From Apostichopus japonicus (lineage: Eukaryota; Echinodermata; Holothuroidea; Aspidochirotida; Stichopodidae), in NCBI RefSeq assembly GCF_037975245.1, contig NC_092577.1:27589398-27653397 (forward strand): a stretch of DNA of 64,000 nt, written 5' to 3'. This document shows positions 32,757 to 44,902 of this stretch, one piece after another (within the stretch, counting starts at the first letter, position 1; every line of letters starts with the position of its first letter). The notes beneath the pieces are model-generated. The model saw only the letters and a program-made list of their open reading frames with translations, was not told the DNA's origin and did not search any database. Both the position numbers and the translations under genes were made by a program.

Positions 32757-35700
32757 ATGGAAATGAGAGGTTTACGTATATGCCTTCTAAATGTTGGCTT
32801 CCTCTTCGTATTCAGTATATTTTGTGGTGACCTATGTGAGGCAGAGGTTGACATTAAGCAGTATGACTTCAGTCCTGCCACTCTGAGTGCTTCAATCAAG
32901 AAGAGCGCTCATTTCGTGTTGATGTATGGCACTCCTGAAACGTGAGTATATAGGGAGCCAGTGTGCCCTTGGCCAAATGAACAGGCCTATGCTAAATATT
33001 GCTGGACAGTCGTCGTTAATTATGGCTAAATTACACATTGTAGCAGACAACTTCATGCCCAAGAGGTTCTGTGTCAAAAGTCTGGCACAGCGAATAAACC
33101 CCTTAAACAATTTAACCAAGGCAGTTAAATTCTTCCAGAGCTGCTGGCAGTGTTATAAATGGGTGTCTGGATATGGATTTAGTTATTTATGTTTCATCTT
33201 TTTCTGTGCAGGAGGAAGTGGTTAAATCATCACCATGATAAACATCATGTTTGATTGAGACATTAATTGCATGGATTTGACACATGTTTCATTACTAGTA
33301 ATTATCCCCAAAAAATTCTAGTTTGAATAAGGAAGGGAGAACATACACACAATATGTAAACCTTTGAAATATTGCTTAACAGGTGTTTGTATCACATTTT
33401 CAACTTGTTGATTCCTTGTAATTCATGTTGGTAGGCATGGCATGCATTCATGCTACTGTTTGTACAGTGATGACATCCATCATTGACAAGAATAATCCAT
33501 CAACAGGTAATGGATGGTTCTTTTCAAACCGTCATATTACACAGAGGTGATCAAAAATAATAATTTATGGATGTTGCCGCACTCACATTTTCCAACTTAA
33601 TTCATCATTTTATTTTTGAGTTAAAATGTTGAGCAAAGTTGCAATTACTCAAACTAAAAGTTAATTGAACTTACAGTAGGCACTGTGGCATCGTTTTCAA
33701 AAGTTTCTGAATTGTGTTTGATGAATTTGGATCCATTCTTAAACTTTTGTCGCCCTAACACTTTGTCATGTCAGTATTAAGCAGGTTGCAAAACTATGTA
33801 CAGAGTTATTAACATACATAAGACAATCAAGAAAATTTATCAAAGTCAGCTACCCTAGATAGCAGCTTAGAGCATTAAATGAAAGTTGCTGCTATCAATT
33901 TACACTTTAACATGATTGTAGTAGGCCACTGGAAATATACATAATGAGTAACATTTCTTTCGAAAGACATTGCAGTTTGTATAGATACTGTACATGGCAG
34001 TTTGTATCTAGATTCTGTACATTGCAGTTAGGGTTATGGTTAGGAAAGTTTAAAGCTTGTGAAAGCATGCACTGAGTATGGGGGATAATAATCTGATCTC
34101 TTTGTGACGAACAGTCAGTTTTTTTGTCTAACAAGTAAGATCTTTTATAAACTTTAGAGGCCCACTGACTGTAAAGTAAGATTACCTTTATTTCAGATGT
34201 CAAGACTGTGAAGCAGCTAGGAATCTCTTCCATGAGTTAATGCAGATTTACAACACAGCAGAGCAGCCAACAGTAACAATAGCAGAGGTAATATACCTTC
34301 ATTGTCCTACAGGGTTAGCAGATATATGAAATACACCCACGCAAAAAATCCACAATTGTCCTTTGAAAATCCATTGAGACCTTTGAGGCTTGGATTTTTG
34401 TTACTCTGAAATGTGAAAAGCTTGGCAAAATGCTAAGGCAGAGAAAAACTTTTAAAGTAGCAAAGAAAAAATGCCAAGGCTTTGCCGTGGTGTATTTTCC
34501 ACTGACAATTGTTTGGTCAAAATTTAGCAGATTGTCCTGAGACAAAAAGAGTGTGATGGTATACAGTAAATTCATGGTGGTAAGGGCATATTCATTCAAG
34601 GAGTACTATAAGAGTTGAGTGCTACAAGGGAGCACGTCACATGACCCTCCGTGGTTTCAGTGGTAGCTGGGATGAAGATCTTCCTGATTTAGCTGTTTAG
34701 CTCAATCCTTTAGCAGTGTGATTTCACATGGAAGGAACGACCAAAATCCACCGTAAATGGAGAGAAATATTCATGTAATGGTCAGTAGTTAAACGCCCAA
34801 AGTTTCCCTAATTTTGCACATGTGTTTACTCTATAAGTCCGCTTAATGGGTGAAATAAACCGTGAAAGTGTCTCATAATATTACAATTTTAATTGATGTT
34901 TCCTTGTGGGAATTTTGGCTTTGTAGAAAAAAATCTCTACTGACAAAGTGGTTACAATTTGACTAACAAACACAACAACTACAGTGTCTACCAGTGCAGC
35001 TACATATGTCTAACACTGTACGCAAATTTAGGGGACAAGAGAATTATTTCCGTATTCTACAATACAGTATTGATCCTTGCATTGGACAATTTTAACAACC
35101 TTTGTACATTCCTAAGGATTCTTAATCGCCAAATTGCTTGGAAATTTTTGCTTGTATGTCAAGGTACGTGCAAATATTGTACCGTCACTACTTGACTGAC
35201 TGTAATATGCAGATTACTGCCACTAAATCTAGAACACTGTTACCATGGAAAGTCTTTGTCATGGTAAGTATAAATAGGAACAAGCAGCAAGGTGACTACA
35301 GCATGTCTGCTGCATAGCATTAATACTACCACAGTGTTGTGTGAGCAAAGAGAGACACCAGAGAGAGAGAGAGGTGTGACAAAAATATACAGACTGTAAT
35401 TGGTGACTTCATGATTTATTGAAAGGTATGCTTGCTGATCTGCAACCTCTACACTAAGTATTAACTTTTTACACATTGGTATTAACTAGTACTCCAAAAC
35501 TACTGTAAACTTGTATCATGTAAACATCTACATACTGTATATTGGAATGGACTACATAGTCAATCTACTATATCTGACTTGCAAAAGATAACATGTACAA
35601 CTTTTGATATATATTTTTGGTAAGGACCAAACATGACCCGGACAGGAAGTTACTCTGTCCTCTTGGGTGTACTCTCTCCAAAGAAACAGAGGCAGGGCCA

Positions 35701-38700
35701 CTGAGAAAACAAGACTGTGATGTCACCAATGACATCATACTGAAGGTTACTTTCTTGGTAGGGATCTGTGTAGATAGATATAAGATGCACAGATGGGTGT
35801 AGGGTTTTTGTTGTAGAGAGTTACTGTGGAGGTCATAGTGTAATTGTTCTACTGGGACTTAGAAGTTGGGAAAGTATATTATTTTGATGAATAATGTTTA
35901 GGCTAATAAATAGAAACTGTAATCTTTCTGGGAAGTGTGATGTGGGAGGACTTCCTCTCTGAGTTCCTAGCTTTTAAGAGTGAACCTACTGTAGGGTAAG
36001 GGGATGGGGTAAAGTGAACCTAGAGTAAGGGATGGGGTAAAGTGAACCTAGGGTAAGGGGATGGGGTAAAGTGAACCTAAGTGAAGGGATGGGGTAAAGT
36101 GAACCCAGAGGGTAAGGGGATGTGGTAAAGTGAACCCAGAGGGTAAGGGGATGGGGTAAAGTGAACCCAGAGGGTAAGGGGATGGGGTAAAGTGAACCCA
36201 GAGGGTAAGGGGATGGGGTAAAGTGAACCCAGAGGGTAAGGGGATGGGGTAAAGTGAACTCAGAGGGTAAGGGGATGGGGTAAAGTGAACCTAGGGTAAG
36301 GGGATGGGGTAAAGTGAACCTAGGGTAAGGGGATGGGGTAAAGTGAACCTAGGGTAAGGGGATGGGGTAAAGTGAACCTAGGGTAAGGGGATGGGGTAAA
36401 GTGAACCCAGAGGGTAAGAGGATGGGGTAAAGTGAACCTAGGGTAAGGGGATGGGATAAAGTGAACCTAGGGTAAGGGGATGGGGTATCTCTCTGTAACA
36501 TATTCTCAGTTATAATACCAACACTGTAACGATGAATGTTATTTCCAGGTGTATAGATTGCATGGTGGAAGAGGTAACGTTATAAACACTCAACTGATTT
36601 TTCCTTTTATGGAAGTATTTGACTAGACTGTTGTTAGCATTACTAATCCATAAATAACCCTCATTGCTGTTTGACCTTTGACCTGTTATGGTAGACTGAA
36701 TAATATGAGTGATATTCCTTTCTTCTTTCAGTTGGATTGCAGCCAAGACATAGAGTTCTGTACAAACCTTGATATAAACTCATTCCCAGAATTCCACTTC
36801 TTCCCAGCTGGGGAAGGCAAGAAAGTGAAATATATTGGAGATGCAATTAAAGATGATATCGTGCAGTTTATTACTGAGCAGAATAATGCTGGGGTGAGTA
36901 ACAGAAGTTTGTTTCTGTTGGTGCATATAATCGACCTTTGAACTGTAGGAATCTATCAGTAGCATCAGGACTCTAACTGGTATCCAAGGTCTTGTAATTG
37001 TATGTTAATTAACAAGGATTTAGGGAGAATCCTTCCATTTATTTTGTTCAGGAATGGGTCATACTTCCATCAGCCCCTCTCCCCCCCCCCCCACATCTTG
37101 AAGAATCAGTAGAAAGTAGGATACTATTATATAGTTACCATTTAAGCATGATTCTGTATAGCTTCAATAAGACAGAACATGTAGTGAGTAGTACTGTACA
37201 TGTAGCGAGTAGTACTGTACATGTAGCGAGTAGTACTGTACATGTAGCGAGTAGTACTGTACATGTAGCGAGTAGTACTGTACATGTAGCGAGTAGTACT
37301 GTACATGTAGCGAGTAGTACTGTACATGTAGCGAGTAGTACTGTACATGTAGTGAGTAGTACTGTACATGTAGTGAGTAGTACTGTACATGTAGTGAGTA
37401 GTACTGTACATGTAGTGAGTAGTACTGTACATGTAGTGAGTAGTACTGTACATGTAGCGAGTAGTACTGTACATGTAGCGAGTAGTACTGTACATGTAGC
37501 GAGTAGTACTGTACATGTAGCGAGTAGTACTGTACATGTAGCGAGTAGTACTGTACATGTAGCGAGTAGTACTGTACATGTAGCGAGTAGTACTGTACAT
37601 GTAGCGAGTAGTACTGTACATGTAGCGAGTAGTACTGTACATGTAGCGAGTAGTACTGTACATGTAGCGAGTAGTACTGTACATGTAGCGAGTAGTACTG
37701 TACATGTAGTGAGTAGTACTGTACATGTAGCGAGTAGTACTGTACATGTAGTGAGTAGTACTGTACATGTAGCGAGTAGTACTGTACATGTAGCGAGTAG
37801 TACTGTACATGTAGCGAGTACATGTAGCGAGTAGTACTGTACCGTGACTTTAACTTATACATCTGTCATTTACAGGAAGCAGTTATTGGTAAAGATGGCC
37901 TTTACGAACTGACCAAGGATACATTCAAGTCTTTTATTGCGGAAGGAAACCATTTCATCAAATTTTACGCTCCCTGGTGCGGTCATTGCAAGAAACTTGC
38001 CCCTACGTGGGATGAGCTGGCTAAAGATACTCAGAGTGAAGATGTGAAAATATCAAAGGCAAGATTTTGAATCTAAGACATTGTAGAGCGCCACCACTGT
38101 CGGCATGTAGGCTGATCATTAATTGATCAACTTCAATTCTATGTATTGGACAATCTTGGTCCAAATGATGCAGAGTTGACAGTATGTGGGTGTAAGCTGT
38201 TGTGCAAGTATGCCGCAAGTGTTGTCCATGCAATTTATAGAGTTGAGAGTATGTGGGTGTGTGAGCTGTTGTGCTAGTATGCTGCAGGTGTTGTCCATGC
38301 AATGTATAGAGTTGAGAGTATGTGGGTATGTAAGCTGTTGTGCAAGTATGCTGCAAGTGTTGTCCATGCAATGCATAGAGTTGAGAGTATGTGGGTGTGT
38401 GAGCTGTTGTGCAAGTATGCTGCAAATGTTGTCCATGCAATGTATAGAGTTGAGAGTATGTGGGTGTGTGAGCTGTTGTGCAAGTATGCTGCAAGTGTTG
38501 TCCATGCAATGCATAGAGTTGAGAGTGTGTGGGTGTGTGACTGTTGTGCAAGTATGCTGCAAGTGTTGTCCATGCAATGCGTAGAGTTGAGAGTATGTGG
38601 GTGTGTGAGCTGTTGTGCAAGTATGCTGCAAGTGTTGTCCATGCAATGCATAGAGTTGAGAGTGTGTGGGCGTGTGACTGTTGTGCAAGTATGCTGCAAG

Positions 38701-41700
38701 TGTTGTCCATACAATGTATAGAGTTGAGAGTATGTGGGTGTGTGAGCTGTTGTGCAAGTATGCTGCAAGTGTTGTCCATGCAATGCATAGAGTTGAGAGT
38801 GTGTGGGTGTGTGAGCTGTTGTGCAAGTATGCTGCAAGTGTTGTCCATGCAATGTATAGAGTTGAGAGTGTGTGGGTGTGTGACTGTTGTGCAAGTATGC
38901 TGCAAGTGTTGTCCATGCAATGCGTAGAGTTGAGAGTATGTGGGTGTGTGAGCTGTTGTTCAAGTATGCTGCAAGTGTTGTCCATGCAATGTATAGAGGT
39001 GAGAGTATGTGGGTGTGTGAGCTGTTGTGCTAGTATGCTGCAAGTGTTGTCCATGCAATGTATAGAGTTGAGAGTATGAGAGTATGTGGGTGTGTAAGCT
39101 GTTGTGCAAGTATGCTGCAAGTGTTGTCCATGCAATGCATAGAGTTGAGAGTGTGTGGGTGTGTGACTGTTGTGCAAGTATGCTGCAAGTGTTTTTCATG
39201 CAATGTATAGAGTTGAGAGTATGTGGGTGTGTGAGCTGTTGTGCAAGTATGCTGCAAGTGTTGTCCATGCAATGCATAGAGTTGAGAGTGTGTGGGTGTG
39301 TGACTGTTGTGCAAGTATGCTGCAAGTGTTTTTCATGCAATGTATAGAGTTGAGAGTATGTGGGTGTGTGAGCTGTTGTGCAAGTATGCTGCAAGTGTTG
39401 TCCATGCAATGCATAGAGTTGAGAGTGTGTGGGTGTGTGACTGTTGTGCAAGTATGCTGCAAGTGTTGTCCGTGCAATGTATAGAGTTGAGAGTATGTGG
39501 GTGTGTGACTGTTGTTCAAGTATGCTGCAAGTGTTGTCCATGCAAAGTATAGAGTTGAGAGTATTTGCCATGGCAAGAGTTTTATGTTTGACCCCTATCC
39601 TCTATTCCTGTTTTGCTCTGCAGGGTACATGGCTAGTCTTTGTACCTCTTGATAATGATCAAATGTTTCTTTTTGGTCGGTTCCCATCTTTAGGTTGATT
39701 GTACAGCTCATCAAGAGGTCTGTAAGGAATATGGAGTCAGAGGTTACCCAACTCTCAAGTTCTTTGGTTCAGGTGAAGAGGTAAGTGTTCAAAGGTTATG
39801 CTTTGAGTCTTAAATTTGAAACATAAATGGTAGTAAGTGAGAGTAAAACCTGCAAGCATGGTTTTCAATTTAAAGTAACTAAAGTACTTACTTTAATTGC
39901 ATGGACCTAGAACTTGTGAAGTAATCCCTACAGGTCCCAAATAGTGCAAGATTTGCTGATTACTAGATGTTACGACTACATATTAATAATATTAACTGTG
40001 TACTTGCAAACTCAGAGATTGAAAGGTACTGGTAAAATCAAAGCTAACCATGTGGGATAATTGATAAATCCCCATCCAGCCTTCCCCCTTCCTTCCTTCC
40101 TATCTACTGCTTTCAAGAGGTGGAATTAGATAAGAGCCCCTCCTGTGGCTTCTGTGCCAGTGATCACATCGAGCAATGATAGCTTAAAAATTCCCTAAAG
40201 TCTGGTCCATATCTTGTAGATTTTTCGTCAGCACCTTTTTTGCATGTTCAATGGAAATATATCCATCTATGATTACAACAAATAATGTAACGTTTGTTTG
40301 TCATTAGAGATGGACTATAAAGTCGACTGCAACAAGAATAAAACTCTACTTTTCTGAATTGATCTTAAGTAGTTTGGATGATTCCATTTGAATCCTCAAA
40401 CCTGTTTTAATACATAAATGATTAAATTTGCAAAGACTAGCTTTTTCTTCAATTCTCAAGGTGACCAGTTACTCAGGAGCTAGGAGTCTGGATGCTTTAA
40501 AAACGTTTGTTAAAGAGGAAGTAGCCAAAAGAAATGCACCAGCAGCTGAGGAAGAAGAACCAGTGGAAGAAGAAGCTAAGGTTTGGCAGACTACTGTAGT
40601 CATCACAGATGACAACTCTTTGTTGACTACTTTAAATAAGTATTTGCACGGGTTATCCGGGTACCTGGGTACCCGCCCGACGGGATACTACCCGGTTCCT
40701 AATTTAATACCCGAATCCTAAGCAAAGTGTTATTTTATTATTTTTTTTTGCAAACCGATGGTTAGGCAGATTTCCCATTGACTTAGTGTGGTATTAGGCT
40801 ACCATGTGGTCGAAGATAACAGCAATAACGAAAGTATTCCATGGATATCTTATAACTGCGTCACAATTTCAGCAAATAAACAGAACGTTAGGCTAGATTA
40901 CCCATATTTGTACCTGAAACCATTGTCGGTAGAGAATATAATTCATATATTATAGCATTCAATATGTAATTTCTTGAAAATAGTGGTACATAGTTTTTTC
41001 CGGGTACCCGGATACCCGACGGGTAACGGCTCTCGTGTACCCAGGTCCCAATTTTTGTACCCATGTAAACACTACTGTAAATGTAGGACTTTTGCGACAG
41101 AGTTGAAAACTAAATAGGCAATACTCTATCATATCAGATTCATATTGATTCTATGACAAATTGTAGTCTTAAAACTGCAAATAAACCATACTGTACAAAG
41201 TTTGTGCTGTTAACAAAAGTGGACTGTTTGAAGTGTTTTTCATAGTTATAAACTTTGTTGTCATTTGTTTTATAACTGTGCACTAGAGCTTAAGAGAAAA
41301 TGGAATAATCCCTAGGGCCAGGACTGAAGCTGAAATATTTTGACAAACTTTGTAGTATTGAAAAATACCTGTGAAACTTTGAGTTGAATTAAAGAGTTTT
41401 CTAATACAAGTGATGATCAGTTTTATTACAATGTGTGCAATCTGGTTCTAAGATGCCATCACATTAGGTTCATAATAACTGTGGTAAACTGTGTTAACCA
41501 GAGCAACACCAACAATTGGTTTTCTGTAATGAACCATATAGCAGCAATCTTCAGTGTCTCCATGGTGACAAGATACTCTGTACAAATAGAGGGCAGCAAA
41601 ACTTGGAAAGGTAAAAAGTGTTGTAAGTCTGTGCTTTTGTGTGATCCCATGTAGCTGGTTGTTGTATTAATTCTACCAGCCTTGACATGGTGTAACTGGT

Positions 41701-44700
41701 AAACCCAATCAGGTTTATATATCTGCTAATGTTGTCCATTTGTCTATTGAGAAGAAAACTTGGATATAATGAAACTATTTTTTCCCCCATCTTTTAGGGC
41801 CCAGTACGAGAACTTACAGATAAGAACTTTGCCGAAGTAACTAACTCTGGGCATACTTTTGTCAAGTTTTATGCTCCATGGTGAGTACTATAAAGAATAA
41901 ATGCCTCCTTGATGTATATGTTCTATAAAATGCAAAATGTTCTAGTCTGTTATAATGGATCCCACGATTTGATTATTAGGAGCAACAGAATAGGAAAGCT
42001 GTGAAGCGGAGGTGTTGGCAGTGTGGTGGGGGGATGGGTCGGGGGTGGGGGATGGGTCGGGTGGGGGTGGTGGGGATGGGGTGGTGGGGGGATGGAGTGG
42101 GGAGAGCCTTGGACACAATACACTACAACATCCCTGAAACACTTCACAAAATTGTCACCATCACCAAAGAACCTCAAAGACGGTTGTTAACATGTAATGT
42201 TGTAGGCTTTGCATTTGAAGCAGTGACCTCCTTGGTGTGGATGGAAGTACCTACTCAGAGCTACAACCAGTTGAAAGTTTTGATGGGAGGATTTTAAAGG
42301 TGGGTTCCTTTGTTGACTGTAGATACTGATCGCTCGTATTACAGTATTAGGCTCTTAATAGTTCTTCCATTGCAAAACTTCAATACATTTTCATCTTGGT
42401 GTCACGCAGTGATCATTTATAGCCAGACAGCCAAGTTAATATTGTATACAATTCAACACAAGCTTTTGGTATATGTTGAAACCTAAAGTAATATTACCTT
42501 CATATTTTTAATTTCTTTTAATCGTAGGTGTGGTCACTGTAAGCGCCTCGCTCCAACCTGGGAGGAGCTTGCCAGCTCGGTATCTGACATGGAGGGGGTT
42601 ACTATTGCTAAGGTTGATTGCACCCTTAACAAAGAGATATGTTCAGAGAATGGGGTATGTAACTTAATAACTTGTATGCATTGCTATCTAATGGGGTATG
42701 TAACTAAATGACTTGTATGTATTGCTATCTAATGGGGTATGTAACTAAATGACTTGTATGTATTGCTATCTAATGGGGTATGTAACTAAATGACTTGTAT
42801 GTATTGCTATCTAATGGGGTATGTAACTAAATAACTTGTATGCATTGCTATCTAATGGGGTATGTAACTAAATAACTTGTATGTATTGCTATCTAATGGG
42901 GTATGTAACTAAATGACTTGTATGCATTGCTATCTAATGGGGTATGTAGCTTAATAACTTGTATGCATTGCTATCTAATGGGGTATGTAACTAAATAACA
43001 TGTATGCATTGCTATCTAATGGGGTATGTAACTAAATGACTTGTATGTATTGCTATCTAATGGGGTATGTAGCTTAATAACTTGTATGCATTGCTATCTA
43101 ATGGGGTATGTAACTAAATGACTTGTATGTATTGCTATCTAAGGGGTATGTAACTAAATGACTTGTATGCATTGCTATCTAATGGGGTATGTAGCTTAAT
43201 AACTTGTATGCATTGCTATCTAATGGGGTATGTAACTAAATAACATGTATGCATTGCTATCTAATGGGGTATGTAACTAAATGACTTGTATGTATTGCTA
43301 TCTAATGGGGTATGTAGCTTAATGACTTGTATGCATTGCTATCTAATGGGGTATGTAACTAAATGACTTGTATGTATTGCTATCTAAGGGGTATGTAACT
43401 AAATAACTTGTATGCATTGCTATCTAATGGGGTATGTAGCTTAATAACTTGTATGCATTGCTATCTAATGGGGTATGTAACTAAATAACTTGTATGTATT
43501 GCTATCTAATGGGGTATGTAACTAAATGACTTGTATGTATTGCTATCTAAGGGGTATGTAACTAAATAACTTGTATGCATTGCTATCTAATGGGGTATGT
43601 AGCTTAATAACTTGTATGCATTGCTATCTAATGGGGTATGTAACTAAATAACTTGTATGTATTGCTATCTAATGGGGTATGTAACTAAATAACTTGTATG
43701 CATTGCTATCTAATGGGGTATGTAGCTTAATAACTTGTATGCATTGCTATCTAATGGGGTATGTAACTAAATGACTTGTATGTATTGCTATCTAATGGGG
43801 TATGTAGCTTAATAACTTGTATGCATTGCTATCTAATGGGGTATGTAACTAAATGACTTGTATGTATTGCTATCTAATGGGGTATGTAACTAAATAACTT
43901 GTATGCATTGCTATCTAATGGGGTATGTAACTAAATGACTTGTATGCATTGCTATCTAATGGGGTATGTAATGAAATAACTTGTATGTATTGCTATCTAA
44001 TGGGGTATGTAACTAAATAACTTGTATGTATTGCTATCTAATGGGGTATGTAACTAAATAACTTGTATGCATTGCTATCTAATGGGGTATGTAACTAAAT
44101 AACTTGTATGCATTGCTATCTAATGGGGCATGTAACTAAATAACTTGTATGCATTGCTGTCTAATGGGGCATGTAACTAAATAACTTGTATGCATTGCTA
44201 TCTAATGGGGCATGTAACTAAATAACTTGTATGCATTGCTATCTAATGGGGTATGTAACTAAATAACTTGTATGCATTGCTATCTAATGGGGTATGTAAC
44301 TAAATAACTTGTATGCATTGCTATCTATGGTGCTCAAAGTAGCTAGAGCTAATGCCAAAGTGTTTCTTTACTTGGTATGACCAAATTTAGCCTCAAACAT
44401 TTTTCACACAAGCAGTGAGTGTCCAACCAGGAGAGGAATGTGAATTTTGAACATGATACGGAAGAGCGTAAAAATACACATACGTATACCCAGAACTACA
44501 TACAAATACACATACATACAGAACGCTAATACAAATACAAATAATATGTACCGGACAACATATAAATACACACAATTATACACATGATGTAGGAACAGTA
44601 TACAAATGTGATGAAAAACAGCATATTAAGACCATCAAAACCTGATTTCACCTAATATACAAAGTGAAGGTTTTGATTAAGATGATCAGGTTTACAAAGC

Positions 44701-44902
44701 CAACAACATATATAACAAATAGAAATGAAAAGAAATTTGGCCATTGCAACAGATTTATGGTTTTTCTTTTTGGCAGGTCCGAGGTTATCCAACGCTCTTC
44801 CTATTTAAGGATGGTAAACGAGAGGAAAAATACAGCAAAGGTCGTGACCTTGAGTCTTTGAAGTCCTACTTGACCGGTCAGTTCAAAAAGGACGAACTTT
44901 AA
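32757..44902 (+). CDS. TXNDC5: TXNDC5/ERp46-like protein disulfide isomerase, nine exons, 387 aa
   Basis: Exons: 32757-32941, 34197-34287, 36732-36893, 37876-38058, 39694-39780, 40461-40580, 41798-41880, 42528-42654, 44777-44902. All phases agree. The enzyme forms and exchanges disulfides in secretory proteins in the ER lumen. A signal peptide ([17 protein letters not shown]) is followed by three thioredoxin domains and a C-terminal KDEL (384-387). Domains 2 and 3 have the canonical [10 protein letters not shown] active site (Cys181/Cys184; Cys305/Cys308) and VRGYPT with the cis-proline. Domain 1 is divergent: TCQDC (Cys63/Cys66) replaces WCGHC and NSFPEF carries the cis-proline (Pro111). A Glu-rich linker ([11 protein letters not shown]) joins domains 2 and 3. 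Intron 4 starts with GC. The exon 6 donor (AAG/GTTTGG) is weak; ACT/GTAGTC, 21 nt further on and also in frame, is an alternative. Human TXNDC5 is a little longer (432 aa) with three CGHC sites. Confidence 0.93.
34288..35979. other. TXNDC5 intron 2, first part
   Basis: It contains the second 51-bp repeat copy (34588-34638) and a short GA run near 35361. Otherwise nothing recognised. Confidence 0.5.
34588..34638 (+). repeat. 51-bp exact dispersed repeat, copy 2
   Basis: Identical to 29494-29544 and located in TXNDC5 intron 2. Confidence 0.8.
35980..36487 (+). repeat. Minisatellite in TXNDC5 intron 2, units of 29 and 31 bp, about 17 copies
   Basis: Each unit reads GGGGATGGGGTAAAGTGAAC followed by CTAGGGTAA (29-bp form) or CCAGAGGGTAA (31-bp form). 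The 31-bp form predominates at 36100-36270 and the 29-bp form at both sides, so variants are clustered. The G-rich strand is the transcribed-sense strand. Confidence 0.93.
37178..37841 (+). repeat. 21-bp minisatellite filling TXNDC5 intron 3, about 31 copies
   Basis: The unit is AGTACTGTACATGTAGCGAG plus T, with a C/T variant (GCGAG or GTGAG) whose copies cluster in blocks. Period 21 is divisible by three, so four frames stay open across the array; these are not genes because the array lies between two verified exons. It contains the palindrome TGTACA/TACATGTA. Confidence 0.95.
38168..39563 (+). repeat. 67/69-bp minisatellite filling TXNDC5 intron 4, about 21 copies
   Basis: Units share GAGAGTATGTGGGTGTGTGA, then GCTGTTGTGCAAGTATGCTG and TTGTCCATGCAATG. 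A 2-bp deletion (GTGAGCTG to GTGACTG) marks alternate units in part of the array. Open frames on both strands arise from the absence of stops and should not be annotated as proteins. Confidence 0.94.
40640..41075. mobile_element. Non-autonomous element with GGGTACC-rich inverted ends in TXNDC5 intron 6
   Basis: GGTTATCCGGGTACCTGGGT and GACGGGATACTACCCGG at the left face CCGGGTACCCGGATACCCGA, CGGGTAACGG and TGTACCCAGGTCCC at the right, as imperfect inverted repeats of about 75 bp with an AT-rich middle. Exact ends and target duplication are unclear. Confidence 0.55.
42021..42105 (+). other. G-rich tract in TXNDC5 intron 7 with quadruplex potential
   Basis: Many runs of three to six G separated by one to four bases occur on the sense strand (GGGGGGATGGGTCGGGGGTG and similar). 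It fits the G3+N1-7 quadruplex pattern several times over. Confidence 0.7.
42649..44328 (+). repeat. 41-bp minisatellite in TXNDC5 intron 8 that starts at the 5' splice site
   Basis: The unit begins AATGGGGTATGTAACTAAAT and continues ACTTGTATG, then a T or C, then ATTGCTATCT. About 41 copies are present. The first copy spans the exon 8/intron 8 junction: AATGG is exon and GTATGT is the donor. Most later copies keep AATGGGGTATGT exactly; a few read AAGGGGTATGT or GGGGCATGT. Downstream, 44329-44776 is ordinary intron. Confidence 0.95.

Noticed and set aside
37142-37862. ORFs of 222-232 codons of a seven-residue repeat
   Set aside because: The period of 21 keeps frames open, and the array lies inside an intron between verified TXNDC5 exons.
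38021-39576. Many Cys/His-rich ORFs on both strands
   Set aside because: By-products of the 67/69-bp intronic minisatellite.
41433-41654. 73-codon ORF in TXNDC5 intron 6
   Set aside because: It falls between exons whose join is in phase and its product resembles nothing known.
42649-44328. CRISPR-like direct repeat array (also the other minisatellites)
   Set aside because: Units are head-to-tail without unique spacers, in animal DNA inside introns.
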